This document shows positions 51,322-64,000 of a DNA stretch of 64,000 nt, piece after piece. The notes below the pieces were generated by a model. The model made no database searches and was not told where the DNA came from. It worked only from the letters and a program-made list of their open reading frames with translations. How positions within the stretch are numbered: the stretch's first letter is position 1; the number at the start of each line of letters is the position of its first letter. Position numbers and translations under genes: made by a program. The DNA comes from Aquila chrysaetos chrysaetos (taxonomy: Eukaryota; Chordata; Aves; Accipitriformes; Accipitridae). The stretch spans positions 6,696,001-6,760,000 of the forward strand of contig NC_044029.1 in assembly GCF_900496995.4 (NCBI RefSeq). Reading direction: 5' to 3'.

Positions 51322-51430
51322 GCGGACCGGGGAGGGGGGGACCGTGTGGGGGGGTGCTGGGGTCGGAGAGGGGAGTTGCGCGGCCGCGGGGGTGTCCGCG
51401 GAGGGGGTTGGTGGTGGGGGGGGGGGGGTT
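51322..51430 (+). repeat. G-run-rich start of putative intron 1
   Basis: At least six runs of four or more G lie within about 110 bp, including G13 at 51416-51428. The non-template strand of a rightward transcript is the G-rich one, which favours G-quadruplex and R-loop formation. The opposite, template strand is C-rich. Confidence 0.8.
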
Positions 51431-51519
51431 GTGGCGGCTGGCGGGCTGCCTCAGAGGTGAGGGGCGCCGGGGGTGGGGGCTGGTGCCGTTGATGAGCGGT
51501 TTGGGGAAGCGGGGGAGAA

Positions 51520-51549
51520 AAAAATAATAATAATAATAAATAAATAAAA
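51520..51549. repeat. AAT/AAAT microsatellite in the CpG island
   Basis: A7 followed by AATAATAATAAT and AAATAAATAAAAT. This is a sharp AT-rich interruption of the island. Confidence 0.9.
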
Positions 51550-52150
51550 TTACCGCCCGGTCTTGCCCTCGGCGCCGCGCAGCCCTTGGAAAAGTTGCAG
51601 CGGGCGGCTGAGCCGTGGGGGGGGTCTGGGAAGGCTGTGGGGAAAAGCGCCGGAATAAATCGTTTGCCCGTGTCAGGCTGGCGAGCTGAGTGCGAAAACC
51701 TGAGGTGGTGGGAGGGAGGGCGGGACGGCGGTGCCGTGGCCGCTGCCCTCCGCGGCCCCGGGGCCGGTGTTCGGTGCGGGTGGCCCCCGGCGTTCCGCCG
51801 CGGAGAGCCGCTGGGTACCGGTACATCGTTTCTCCGAGTTCTGGAGAGACTGCAATCGCTGTGCCGTGCGTTTGGTAAAAGGATGGGGACGGACACGAGT
51901 GGAAGAAGGGTCTTGTAAGAAGAAGCGGCTCGGGGAAGCTCTGAAGAGAAAAAGTTGAAGGCTTTGACTGCGCAAGGTGCCGGCGGTACCCGCCGTCCTG
52001 GCTGACCGCAGCGGGAGCCGGGGCCGCCCCTCCGTGCCGAGACCGAGCTGTGAGGGGGAGCGATGCAGGGACACGCACACCGCCAGTCCTGCGCCGGGGG
52101 CTTTTGCCTTCCCCCTCCGCCTCTCGGTTCGAAGGTGCTTTTTGCCTTTG

Positions 52151-55100
52151 TCTGTTTCTTGGCGATTGCTGGGTCGTCCACGCACCGGTAGCCTGAAGAC
52201 GCTTCAGCATGCAGTCACTGGAAAAGGCGTAAACTGTGGGTTTTTTTTAAAAAGGGAAGGTCCTTACTCAAGTCTTTGGGGCAGTTGAATAGTTTTTCCA
52301 GAGATGACAGGAATTAGAAATACTTGCTTTTTGAAATATTTAAATCTCAGCTGGCCAAAGCACTGGAGAATGTGCCCATGCTTAAGGAGTTATAACTTGG
52401 CGACTTAATTTCTGTGATGCTGAAGTACAGTGAGGTGTTATCTTAAATGATCAGTTCTGAACTCTAACAGCACATATCCATTGCTTTTATTCCCTCTAGA
52501 TGACTAAAGAAGCCTTGAAGTTCAAGGCTGCTGTTTCAGACCCTATATACAAGCTTGGTCAAATATGCTGAATAGATTATTAGTTGGGAAGGGTCTCTTA
52601 AAGTGTAAGAGCCATGTTTAAGTGTGCTTAGTTTTATGCATTCATTTAATATTGGAGTGGATAGCAATAAAGTCACAAGGTGTTGTCCTAGCTCACAGAA
52701 GCATATATGTAGGGCTGTTTCTTCAGAGAAGAAAAAACTGTTTGTCAAACAAATGAGGATTTATGAGTGCAAGCGGTCAAGTGTTTCATCTCATAGGAAC
52801 TGTAAACTTCTAAAACCAACACAGAACTCTTGCAAATTCAGAGCAAAGCAGGAGCAATCCCTCTCTCCCAATAAACTGGGAAAGACAGGCAGTCTTGGCG
52901 TTCAGGACCATATGGCTTGACTCAGGGGCTCGTGAGCTGTAGCCTGTGGAACAGCTTCTTGTCGTGGTGGTGAAGCATCTGTCAGCCTTCAAGCAGTTAT
53001 GCTTCCTGCTTTTTGGAGGCAGTGACAGACTCCTAGCTCTCCAAAGGATTGTTTCCTTCATTTTAAAGATTAGCAAACAAATGTGATACCAAACCATTAA
53101 TCATTCTGAGGGGATCGGAGCAGGAGATACTTTGAGAAAGACTGTCCACTAAAACCGTGATGACCCTTGTGCAAAGAGAGAGCGAGTGAAGCGGATACAA
53201 GGAGGAGGACTTAAGCACATTGGGGCACTCGGCACATTAAAGGAAATTTTAACCTTTATGCTTTGCTGTGGCTACTTTTGCCATTGTCTAGACTGGTAAC
53301 TGGCATAGTGAAAAAAAACAGGATTGGGAAGTCAGGAGAGAAGTTAGCTTTTCTTATAATAAAATACTCTGCAATAGACATAGTACAGAAAGTGAGAACC
53401 ACTACATCACTGAGCCTTGAAAACACTTAGTAATACCTGGATAGTGCTTAAAATAAATCAGGGATCTTGAAGTTTGAGGTAATGTTACACAGGGATAATA
53501 TATAACTAGTGCAGCTGAAGGAGTAGCTGAGTCATACGTCAGTGCAAGGAAAGTGCTGAAAGAGAAGAGTCGTGCTGAACGCTAGACTTGAAGCAAGCAG
53601 GTTGGTCAGTTTATTTAAATCAGTCTTAACCTGAGAAACCACAGGAACTGCAGAAGCATGTTCCCTAACAGTGTCAGTCCTAGAAGGATTGTTTCTGAAA
53701 CTATACAGTTAGATAAATATATAACTCCCTGTCTTACACGTACCAACGCCTCCTGGATATCTTTTTTTTTTAAGTAATAATGCCTTTAGAAATGTGATTA
53801 AGCATTTATGGTCCAGTCATACAAATCCTTTTTCAATGGGACTACTTCCATGAATTAATCTTATTGAAGGATTACTTGTATGAGAGGATTTGCAGGCTTA
53901 TATACTTAGTAATTAAAACTATTATCAGAAGTGAGTTTATGTCATTTTGCTTGCTAATATTACAACAAATAAAATATCACTGATGTTTGGACAGCCTTTT
54001 ACATTTTCAGTAAAACAGGATGAGTGGTGCTAGTGTGATACAATCTTGCAAAAACATGTGGCAGATTTCTGATTTGTTTGTTCTTTGTTTGATTTGAAGA
54101 CAATGTAAATAGGATTAAGTTACTAAGAAATGTGCTGCAAGGAGGGGGTCACCCATGGGGCTAGCTCAGAAGGCTGCTGATGTTAAGGTATCACAGATAC
54201 TTTGTTCAGGTGCTTGATCTTCAGCAGTGGGTTAGATGCACAACCTCTTAGAAACCTCAGTATTAGAAGTGTCTGATATCTCAGGTCGGCTTTTTACCTC
54301 TGAATGTGCACATTACTGCTGTAGTTAATGACCTTCTTAGGTTGTCCTGTCTGTAGTACATTTGTGTCACTGAAGTGGGAGCCTCTGTAGAAATTTTGAT
54401 GGAATTGTACCTGGAAAGAGAATTAGTACACAAATTGCCTGCTCCAGTCTCATGTTGGCAGGCTAAATCAGAAACACAAAGCAGATATCTGGTACCTTGG
54501 TGCAAGCTTGCAGAGTCATTATTTTAGGGGAAATAGCTCTGATCTCCAATCTTTCTTGCTCGTTCTGCAAAAAAAATTAACACTAGGCACTGGAAGACGT
54601 TTGGAGCTCACGGTAGGTATAGGTCTGCTGCTCATCAGATTAGAAAAAGAGAACTTGCTGGAGCCAGAAAGATGTTGTGCTATTCACATTGAGAAATGGA
54701 CTAAGGTATCTTTCTCTTTTCCCCTGGTTTTGAATCTGCTTCAGGGAGGTCAGTTTGTGAGTATTGCAGCTGGAAAGAACATCCTGGAATAAAGTGTTAT
54801 ATGGAGAATAAACAGCAGATGAACTGAAAGACTCTAGGGTGGGGGAGTGTTTTGTAAGGCATGTTTAGTGATCTTTTTATTTATTTTTTTTTTCTTCGCC
54901 TGCTTGTATCGCATGCCTGTAAGTTTTTATCTCCGTGAACTGTGCAGCACTTTGCTTTGTAGTTTAGACTGAGGCCACTAACCCAGTCTGCTTCTGACCC
55001 AGTTCTGCCACCTCACTGAAATCTAGTTTCTCCTTTTGTGCACTGCATGTCAGTCGTTCAGGTACAGTTCTGCAAGCTGACAGTGCCATTCTCCAAGTTT

Positions 55101-58100
55101 TGTTATGTGACTTAATGGTATGCTGGCTCGTGTAATCGCCATATTGTACGAAAGTTAAAGAGTTGGCAAGATGCAGCCCTTGGCTTCGGGTGGGCAATGC
55201 TCAGTATGCAGTATGTAAACACAACACCCATTTATTTGAAGGAAGGCAGGAAAAATCTCCCTACGCAATTCCATTTGAGTGGTGTGGGAGCTGACAGATG
55301 AAAACGAAAGCGTTTGTTCTTGCCCTGGTCTTTGGTATGCCAAACCTGAGGTTGGTCAGCCTTTTAAACAAACTGCAAATCTGCTTGCGTTTTATTTTGG
55401 GTTTTTTTTCCTGTGCGCTTGTGGAAAAAGGAGATGGACCGATGTAAGGTGAGTGGAGAGGGGTACCGCTCCTCTTTATTGTTGTTGATGGGCCCGTGTT
55501 TGCATTGTGTACTGACTCCTACGTGAACCTGCAAAACTGACATTTGTAAATATTACTGATGCTGAAATAACTGACTGCGGGGAGCATGTAAAATATAGAT
55601 TTCTTTGCTGGATGGTTTTAGCTATTGACAAATGTAAATAGTATCAGACATTTATGAGAATGAAAATATGTTACAGTTACAGAGAAAACAAAAATAACGT
55701 TAACTATTTTATTTGAATAAAGCTGGTAGGAGGCATAATAGCAGAGGTCAGTGAAAGTAAATATGCTACTGAAGGCATTCTTTCTACTGTATGTCTAAAT
55801 AAAAGCCAGTTTAGGAGTTCAGATTAATGAACACTTTGGATCACAATAACGTAGGAAATAAATTATCCTCTAATTTCCTATTGTTATCTAATAACCACTG
55901 GGCAAATAACTGGTTGTTGTTTCTGTTTAAATAATGTTTAAATTATACAATGTAGATGGATGCGATAATTTTAAATCTGATTAGGAATTTTCTGCTTTAT
56001 ACATATTTTTGCATTATCGTTGCTGTGTGGAGCAGACTTTAAGTTTCGGTGCAAGGCGAAAATAGCGTCAGGTCTAAGATGTCACTGCAGGCATGGCCTG
56101 AAGGAGGCCCCTGTGGTCCTGGCTGCTTTGCAGCCATGCTTTGGAGCCCACAGTTTTGCGAAGTGGGTAAGTCCTGAGCCTCCAGCTCCTCCATCACCAC
56201 TTGAACCAATGCTAGAAGTGAGACGAGGTGGTGCAGGCTGGGGGGGCCGAGTGCGGGTTTCCCCCCGGCAGGGCCAGCAGTGCTCGTTGGCAGCGGTCAG
56301 GGCTCCTGGAAGGCTCTCGCAAGCAGGTCTGCTGGACACCCACCTTTCAGATACCTGCTAGCCCTAAACCTTCACTGCTGTTAAAGAGCACTTGTAAGCA
56401 TGCAGCGACTGCAGCATTTGGGTATTTTTTCTTTTTCTTCATTTTTGCTGCAAAACCTACTGGATGGCAAAGATCAGGTTCAGGAATGACCCTCAAGGTC
56501 ACATTTAGCCCAGACCTCAAGAGCTACCTCTTCTCCCATCTGTGATTTGGTGCCTGTTTATAACAGCCATTCGCATGGTATTGCTTAAAGTTCCAGTGAA
56601 GAGTTTCTAGAAGTCAGGCTGAGTATCTTGGTACTCTTCCACCTTCACTGGCTTCTGACTGATTTTGGGCAGCAGAACGGGAAAGCCAGAGAGGGGTGTG
56701 TGGGGCTGGGCAGCAGAGGTGGGTTGGACACTGCAGCTCGGACTGGTGTTCTGCAAAGCCTGCAGGTTTAGGCTGGGCTGTCACGAGAAGATGAGCATAT
56801 GCTCTACAGAGATGACCTCTGGGTTTGTGAACAACTTTGATTTGATCCAGACAGAAAATGACTAATCTAAAAGAATTTACCTGAGCATGCTCATTGGAGT
56901 GAGAGACACAGTTTCACATCTTTTCTTGGGTAGGAACTTAGGTCTCCAGGAGGGTCTAACCATCCAGTCTGTCTTGTTGAAGCTGTTCTACTTTGCATAA
57001 GTAATTATGCACTGTGCCAGAGGGAAGAAAAGGAAAAAAAAAAAAAAAATCAAGTCCAGACTCTGAATCTGAAGTGTAACTTCAGTGTTGCTCCAAATCT
57101 GAATCTGGGTCCATGCAGATTAAGAGTTAAGTCATCCTTTAAGACCAAATTAACTGAGCTGCTAGGTTTATTTGTTCAGTCTTGAGGGTGGCTGACGCAT
57201 GAACTAAGAATGTAGGGGGGACTGTATTTCAGGCCACAAGTCCAAATTCACAAATTGCAAATCATGCGAACCTCTGAACCTCCACTCAGAAAGACTTAGG
57301 CATCTGCAAATCAGAGTCTGAAAATACCAGTCTGCCAGTCCTATCTGTTCGTGTAACTTGGCATTTCCAAGCGTGGCCATCCCATGTGACTGAACCTGGC
57401 CTCAACGTAATTACATTAACTGTCTCAGTGACAGTAAACCCTCATCCAGTGTTTTATTCAGCTGGTCTTCTGCTTTTTGTTTGTTCTGCTGCCATCAGCT
57501 CCAGGGACATCGGTTCACTGACAGTTAAGGCCAAGGACAAGCATAGTTCACTTTGCTCTACCATCTCTTCTTTAGAAGTACCTTAAGAAGTTTTTAGAAG
57601 CACCCTAAAATACAGCTTTAGGAATATGTTAAGTATATGCAGTCTGTTGTATGATAGGACCTACATTCTGCATTTGCTTTGGCTGGAATCTCTCGACTTG
57701 ATGTAGGCAGGATCACTTGTATTGACAGTTTTCCAGTGTCTTCTCCTCAATGAACAACATTCTCTTTTTTTTTTTTTAACTTGCAACTAATGAAAGGTAG
57801 GAGGGAATCCAAGTATCTCACCCCATTGAACCAGTGTCCACATACATACAGAGGAACACACACCATGCAAAAACAGCTGTACATATCCAGTATTCTTTAT
57901 CTGGACGCCAGCCTATGTTTGTGCGCAAACTTGCATGCAGTGAAGGTCGTAAGCGTGGTGTGCAAGCACTCTGCCCAAGAGATTTGAAAATTTGTACGTA
58001 ATGTGGGCACAGCTGAGCCCTGGGAATGTCCCGTTCCAGCCTAGAATAACACGTGCACAGAAATACGTGCCAACAGTGTATATTTCCTTTACAGGAGAGA

Positions 58101-61100
58101 CATAATCTGTGTGTGAATTCACACCATGCTTCATCATGAAATAAGTAAGGCAGAGGATAGCACAATAGAACCTCCTCGGACTAAAGGCTAATCTGAGTCC
58201 TGTACAGGATAATCTTAAACTGCTCTTGTCAAGTGGATCTATAGCTTTTCCTTCGTGTATTTTTGTTCTTTGCTGTGAAACTCAGAATTCAGTGACAGGT
58301 AAAGTTAAATTTCTCATTTTTTGAGGAAGAACTTAATAATGCTCAATTATTTTTTTTTTTGAAAGGAGTTTTATGATGATACATGATAGGCGTATACGTT
58401 TTATATGAATTTGGAAGTATGAGGAAAAACCACAAAATATTCCTTGCTACCATGTGCTTGTTTGGTAGCAGCAGACGAATATGTCTTCCATTTATGTTTG
58501 CAGTATGATACATCATGGCTGCATGGATTCTTCGGTCTGTTTAGTAACACATGACCTCTAATTACGTTTGGAAAAAAGTTATTCTGGCAATGTAAGTCAG
58601 ACTGTAAAACTAAGTTGTGCATGTCCTGACAATCTATTTCCGTTTAGAACAGAAAATGAACTCTGCAAATCATACAGCAACTCTTTTTGTAAGAGCTGCT
58701 CCTGGACAAAAGAATGAACTTAACGATGTCTACAGCACATACTGAAAGCTTGGAGCAATACACTGATGTACAAGATTCACTATTTTAAAGTGGGATTTTT
58801 TTTGGACGTGCCTGTAAATGTGGAGGTTTTCAAGTGTGTAGGGAAGTTTGTTCCTCCATTTCACGTTGATCCAAAAAATTCCTCTCTGTTTATGGAGATT
58901 TCATAATTGTGTCTAAAATGGGAGTAGGATATCAAAGTGTTGACTTTTGTGGTCTAACTGAAGTAATGGACTGAAGTAAGGTAGTGAGGAGTCAGCCATG
59001 ATACATTTAAATTGATAATATGCTGCATATATGCAAAATAATTAACTAAATTAAAAGAATTGCTTAAATATTTAGGGAGGATGTAATTTAAACATGCTAA
59101 TGGCTTATTGTAAGAAGTCCTAAGTTCCAGTCCTCTAATTTCCAGCCTCTGTTTGCTCGTTTTAAGTGAACTCAGCAAAATTTGTCTTATACATTAAATG
59201 GCAAGCAGACAATACTATGCATTATGTTTTAAACTGATACAGATCTGAATGTCAGTTCTTCCTGAGATTTGTTTTTCTTTTACTACTTTGAAGCATGCAG
59301 GAATAGGAACATTAGTCAGCCAAATGAATTTAGGAAGCTTGTATAACACAGCTTGGCACTCTTTCATTTGGATTTAAAAATATGCTTCTGAATAAACAGA
59401 GCTTTTTTGTGGTTATTTTAAAAAGGAGGGGAAAAAAATATATCTCCAATATTCATAATTGCTGTCTTTTTCAAATTAGTGTGGTTCTGCAACGTGTGGA
59501 TTGCATTTCTATTCTAATAGCAAAAACTATCAGCACTGTATTTGACACCAGTTTAAATGGTTCTGATGTGTATTGTGTTCTTTATTTTCAAGGAAATATG
59601 AACCTTATTTATAAATGGTAAGTTTAAACACTGTCACTGAAGCTGCTTTGATCTTTATTATAATCCCTGGCAAAAAATGTGCCCTAGATTTACCATGCAT
59701 TCTCTAAATCCGTGTCCTTTAAAACTTCTGGCCATAATCATAGTCTGTTCCAAATGGTTTTGATAAATTTCTTCAGTATTTGTTCCTTTAATAGTGTAAA
59801 GCTGGGCAGTGAAAGCCCTCTTCTCAGGCTACTAAATCCAGTGAAAAATCTTGCTATTTTTTAAAATTAGACTCCATTCCCAAGCAGGGTGGTGTTCATA
59901 ATCCCCCATCAATTTTCTTCTGCCATGGATGCAGGAAGATTTTGTTCCCGCAAATTTCTGGATTTTTTTTTTTCCTATCATCACATCTCAAGCCCACATC
60001 TAAAAATGATTGTTCATCCTTCGAGTTTCAATCTCCTCTCCCCATTCAGACAGAAAACTTAACAGTGCTACCCTCATTTCTTTGTGCACATTCCCTGGCC
60101 TCGGTTGCATTTAAGTCAGCATCCTCACCTCTGACGATAAAACTTCAGCGCTTCTGGCAGCCAAAACACTGAAGGTGTCTCTGTCACCGTACTGTTTCCT
60201 TCTACATAGTCTAAGCTTCATCTCTGGTGAGTGTTTTACTACATTTTTTGTAGTAGTCTGTCCAGTGGCCATTTTATTTCCCACAATTTTTTTGAGGCCT
60301 AATTCAAATATTAATCCGCTGAATAACCTGGTTTTGCTGTATTTCCTCTTGTCTGTAAAAACTAGGCATCTCAGAATTAGAATGAATCCACTGTTCTGTG
60401 GAATATGTTGTTTATTTATATGATGACACTGGTAAGCTATTAATACAGTTATGAAGAGCCCTCTGAAATATTGGCCTGCCATTTCTAGAAGCAACAATAC
60501 CTTTTCCTCTAACATCAGTAATTTTCTTAATACATATTTAGAAAATACTTGCCTTTTTTCTTTAAGGGTCAAATACTTACTGAGACCAAAGGAAATCCTT
60601 TTAGAAGTAATCGTTATTGCTTCCTCCTGTATCTCAGCTTTGTCACCTAACCATATTAGAAATATCTGATTCGGTGTTTTCGTTTGGCCTTCAAAAAATT
60701 CTGGCCTAAAGCCTTCTTTAAATCATCTGGAGTGAATTTCCTGTCTTCCCTTTCTCCTCAGCACATTTCAAAAATCTCTTCTCACACACAGGTTTTAGTG
60801 ATCAACTAGACATTTGCCAGTAATAGTCAGATTGTCTATAGTGCTTTTGGTCATTTCCCACTGTAACAGAATGTTGTTGACATTTAAAAATGATCTGAGA
60901 CATATGTGAAGTTAATCTGATTTTAGCCTACTGGTTTATTTCTATTGAAATGAGTCCCTCTTGCTTTGCATCCAAGAACATTATTTCAGTTACTGTTGAA
61001 TTTGTACCTGTTTAAAGTGCTAATTGTCAAACTATGATATGCTTTTTGGCTTTGTGCACTGTGATAGATTCTTCTTCTTAACATACACACTCCATTACTT

Positions 61101-64000
61101 ATTTCAAAGTAAATGGCACAATTCCTGCGAAACTGGGAAGAATTTTTTTTCTGTACAAGTTGACAAGTATCACTTAAATAAACTTGCTAAGAAACTGCAT
61201 CGCTTATGAAAATACCTAACTAGTCTTACTGGAGTTCTAGAATGTAGACATTGAAAAGTATATACTCTGAGGAGATTTGCACTAATCTTCTCAATGATGG
61301 GATATATTTTCTGTGAGATTATTTACAGAAGCCAGAGAAATTTCATGATAGGCCAGGCAACTTGATGTGTCCTCTTTAAGAAGAGCAGTCCTAGGAAACT
61401 TGTGAGAACTAGGTGTATAAATCATCTAAGAAATCATATTATATTGTGAGTACTTGCATGAGTTTCTCTATCAGCACATCTGTAACAAGGATGCTGCTGA
61501 TGCTGTATCAGAAAAATAGTTTCACTACTGACAACTGTGGTTTTTTCTAATTCACATGAATACTTTTCACCAAATGTAAAACTCTATAGGATGTAAGTGC
61601 ACTACACACAATTTACAACTGCATTTTTTTAGAAGTAAACCCTGTGAAAATAATCAGTAAAATTAAAGTAAAATAGCTGTTTCTTCAAAGGGTTGTGTTC
61701 TGTTGCATTGTTGCAAATGTTGTGAGGATACCTAATGTTTCTGATCAGTTATGTACTAAAATCAAAGTACTATATTATTGGTGTCTTTAGAATTATATTT
61801 TATAGGCATCTGTATTTAATAGGCATTTATATTTCTTCAAAATTGTACAGACTTAGGGAGCTTTTTTCTGAGATTATTTTTCTACTAGTTGTATCTGAAT
61901 CTCGATACCAAGCTGCAGACTGACTGATTCAGCTTCTTCTTTTGGTATGTTTACCCCACAATTTCTGCAATTTTTAAGGAAAGCCGCAAGTGGAGCTTCA
62001 GGTTGAAGTTTAGATATTTACAGTTCTCTCCAGTTAATATAACTGAAGCAAAAACATTGAGGCAGCATTTGAATGATATTCGTATTAACTCTGCAGTCAC
62101 AATTCTGTGACAATGAAGTTAGTTCTTCATATCCTGTGTCTCTTTGCTCTAAGCTGAGAGCACTTCCACGTTGATAGAGATCATGGGAATGTGCCTGTTC
62201 TTCCTGGAAACATAGGGGAATTGTGGGGAAACGCCAAAGTACTAGAAACACTTTGATGGAGTTTGTAGTCATTAGCCTGTACAAATGCCAATCAAAACCA
62301 ACTGAAAAATCAAAACAAAAAACCTAAAGCCACCCACAAACCAGCAGGATATTAGAATTACAGTTTGTGTGGACAGGTCTAAAGTTTGGGGCAGGATATA
62401 AATTATAACTCAGGTTAATTTTACAGTAAAGGTATGGTAGAAATGGGTGATTATGGTGTTCCCTCCATTTTCTTAAATATATAGTAAGTCTTAACCCATT
62501 AACTCTTAATTCTTGTCTTTAGAGTTAATGAGTATGTCCAGAGTTTTAAAAAGATTTTTTCCTAACAGCTTGCCTCTATTGTGTTGTCAGCAGATCTTGC
62601 TGTATTTAAATCAGCCAGTAGAAGGAAGGTGAGAACTCTATATTAATAGATTTCAATGAAAGGAATAGAAAAGCCCAGCTCCTGTAAAAGAAATCCTTTC
62701 AATGTACTAAGATTCTTTGTGTTCCAAAATGGGTGAATAAATAGAAAGTATTGAAATTACTTATTTAGATTAAAAAAAAAAAAAAGATAAGATCTAAGAA
62801 AAAAACTAAGTAGCCCCATGTTGTGTTTCCCTTATCGTAACAGTTTGAGGAAAAAATTATTTAGGGACAGAAAGCGAAGTGTAGGAATAAGTCATTAATT
62901 TGTAACATGGCAAAAACCTAAGAGGTAATGTTCTCTAATTGTCAGCAACCTCATATAGTTCAATCTAGTAAGAGGGTTCACAGATTGATGACAACATGTG
63001 CAAGCTACATAAATTACTCAGGTTAATTGAAATTAAAAGAGATTCTGAGGAACTTTGTAAAGGTTTAGAGAAGATAGGAGAACAGATGGCATGATGGCAA
63101 GTGGAGTTTGTGGTGTTGAAGAGCAAGGGGGATGCATTTTGGAAGGAATGTTTTGAACTAATTGTAACTACATTAATACAGTATTTTTCATTAGTTGTAA
63201 AAACTACTTACAAGCTCTTTTTTTAATGTTCTTGTAGCAATACTTGGTCAGGAAAAAGGGATGAAAAATCCCTGTATTTCACCTGTGATAGAACAAATCA
63301 ACCAACATATTGGGACACAGTAAGAGCAGGATGAGAAACATATAAACTCTAATGCTTTTATGCTAGTGATAGTCAGCTGTCTTGAAAAAAAGTCCTGGTT
63401 GTCCTATCAGAAAAAAAGAATATCACAGAAATAGTGGTCCTAAAATAGGCAAAAGTGTTATTTTGAAACAATGTGCATATGAAGGGGGACTGAAAGCTGA
63501 GAGCAAGAAACTACTGAGTGATATGCAAGTAGCAGAGAGAATGATTACTGGACATTACTGATCCTTTCTTGGTACAAGAGCAAAGAAATATTTAACACAA
63601 TTGAAAGTCAGAAGATGCTAAAGCAGGCAGTGCTACCTTCACACATAATTACCAGTCTGGAAAGCTTTTTGACACTAGATATAATATGGCTTGAAATGCA
63701 GCTTGATAAATGTCAGAGTGAGCCCAAGAGGTCACTTCCACTGAAGGGGGTAGTCCTGGTCTTCTCATCCTTGTACATCTCCTCCTCCACTCATTCCTCA
63801 GGGATTAGTTTTCTGTCTCTGAGCTGAATTGGCTAGTCACTGTCTGTGGATTTACTGATTGCAGAGGGGTCGGGTGAATGTCAGAGCGAGGGAAGCTGGG
63901 GAGAAGGAGATGCTGAGAGCCCTCTCTCAGCAGCAGGGAGCTGTTAGATTGCTGCAGACCATCTCATTAACCTCAAGTGAAGGAAAAAAGGATTATACAC
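52151..64000 (+). other. Putative first intron of the 51-kb gene; no exon confirmed
   Basis: AT-rich again from about 52.2 kb. No long ORF and no recognised protein. Short acceptor/donor pairs occur at 55431-55448, 59593-59617 and 62591-62628 and are possible microexons or chance. Simple repeats include A16 at 57034-57049 and T-runs near 57763 and 58351. No CR1 or LTR copy is recognised, in contrast with 9-31 kb. If the promoter at 51 kb is real, this is the beginning of a long intron 1 running past the window edge. Confidence 0.5.
57034..57049. repeat. A16 homopolymer
   Basis: Uninterrupted run of 16 A in the putative first intron. Confidence 0.9.

Larger units (their letters stand above)
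50250..52150 (+). promoter_or_regulatory. CpG island with TATA-containing promoter
   Basis: Nearly 2 kb of very GC- and CpG-rich sequence in an otherwise AT-rich window, densest at 50390-51480. It contains tandem GC boxes (50963-50980), a TATA box (51032-51039), the predicted start near 51063 and a strong splice donor at 51251. The island extends about 800 bp upstream and about 1.1 kb downstream of the start, as is usual for vertebrate promoters. Long ORFs on both strands (for example minus 51170-52210, minus 50226-50858, plus 50389-51036) come from the lack of AT-rich stop codons. A divergent minus-strand transcript is possible but no TATA box or clear exon supports it. Confidence 0.9.

Noticed and set aside
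51170-52210. 346-codon minus-strand ORF
   Set aside because: It lies in a CpG island where stop codons are rare. Overlapping long ORFs occur on both strands, and composition is dominated by P, R, G, S and A. It also runs across the predicted promoter-proximal exon.
55434-55448. Start of a USP44/USP49-type deubiquitinase from the peptide MDRCK
   Set aside because: Five residues are too few. The conserved zinc-finger sequence that should follow is not in the window, and as I recall it lies in the same exon as the start codon in that family.
1-64000. CRISPR arrays, bacterial operons, insertion sequences
   Set aside because: No regularly spaced direct repeats, no densely packed ORFs, and clear vertebrate repeats and CpG-island structure.

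Overview
This window looks like vertebrate, almost certainly avian, nuclear DNA. It is AT-rich, has no dense long ORFs or operons, and carries repeats diagnostic of birds: a CR1 LINE 3' end that closes on ATTCTRTG-type octamers (15.0-15.8 kb), older CR1 remnants (13.3-13.5 kb and 26.6-29.3 kb), and three solo LTRs of one endogenous-retrovirus family (9.3-9.9, 27.8-28.3 and 30.8-31.4 kb). From memory, this LTR type is common in Neoaves, so a non-galliform, non-waterfowl bird is my inference. No complete protein-coding gene is visible. Nearly all ORFs are under 130 codons, and the longer ones lie in CpG-rich DNA or inside LTRs and look like compositional accidents.

Layout. 1-50 kb is mostly intergenic or intronic AT-rich DNA with the repeats above. 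Two small GC/CpG-rich patches (about 13.73-14.38 kb and 22.8-23.3 kb) carry good splice-donor sequences and could be first exons of unidentified transcripts. A TAATTA-containing stretch at 22.6-22.76 kb is a possible conserved noncoding element. The repeat-dense block at 26.6-31.4 kb holds a decayed CR1 split by one LTR, with a second same-orientation LTR 2.5 kb downstream.

The best evidence for a gene is the strong CpG island at about 50.25-52.15 kb. It contains two GC boxes (50963-50980), a TATAAAAG box (51032-51039), a predicted start site near 51063 and an excellent splice donor (GTGAGT at 51251). This is the promoter and first exon of a gene transcribed rightward. The remaining 12.7 kb would be its first intron, and the body of the gene lies beyond the window. 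I cannot name the gene. Exon 1 holds short upstream ORFs, one of which overlaps a later ATG as ATGA, and long G-runs sit just after the start site and in the early intron.

I found no new multi-gene system. The most interesting items are the central segment swap between LTR copies sharing both ends, the promoter and 5' leader at 51 kb, and the two minor GC-rich patches.
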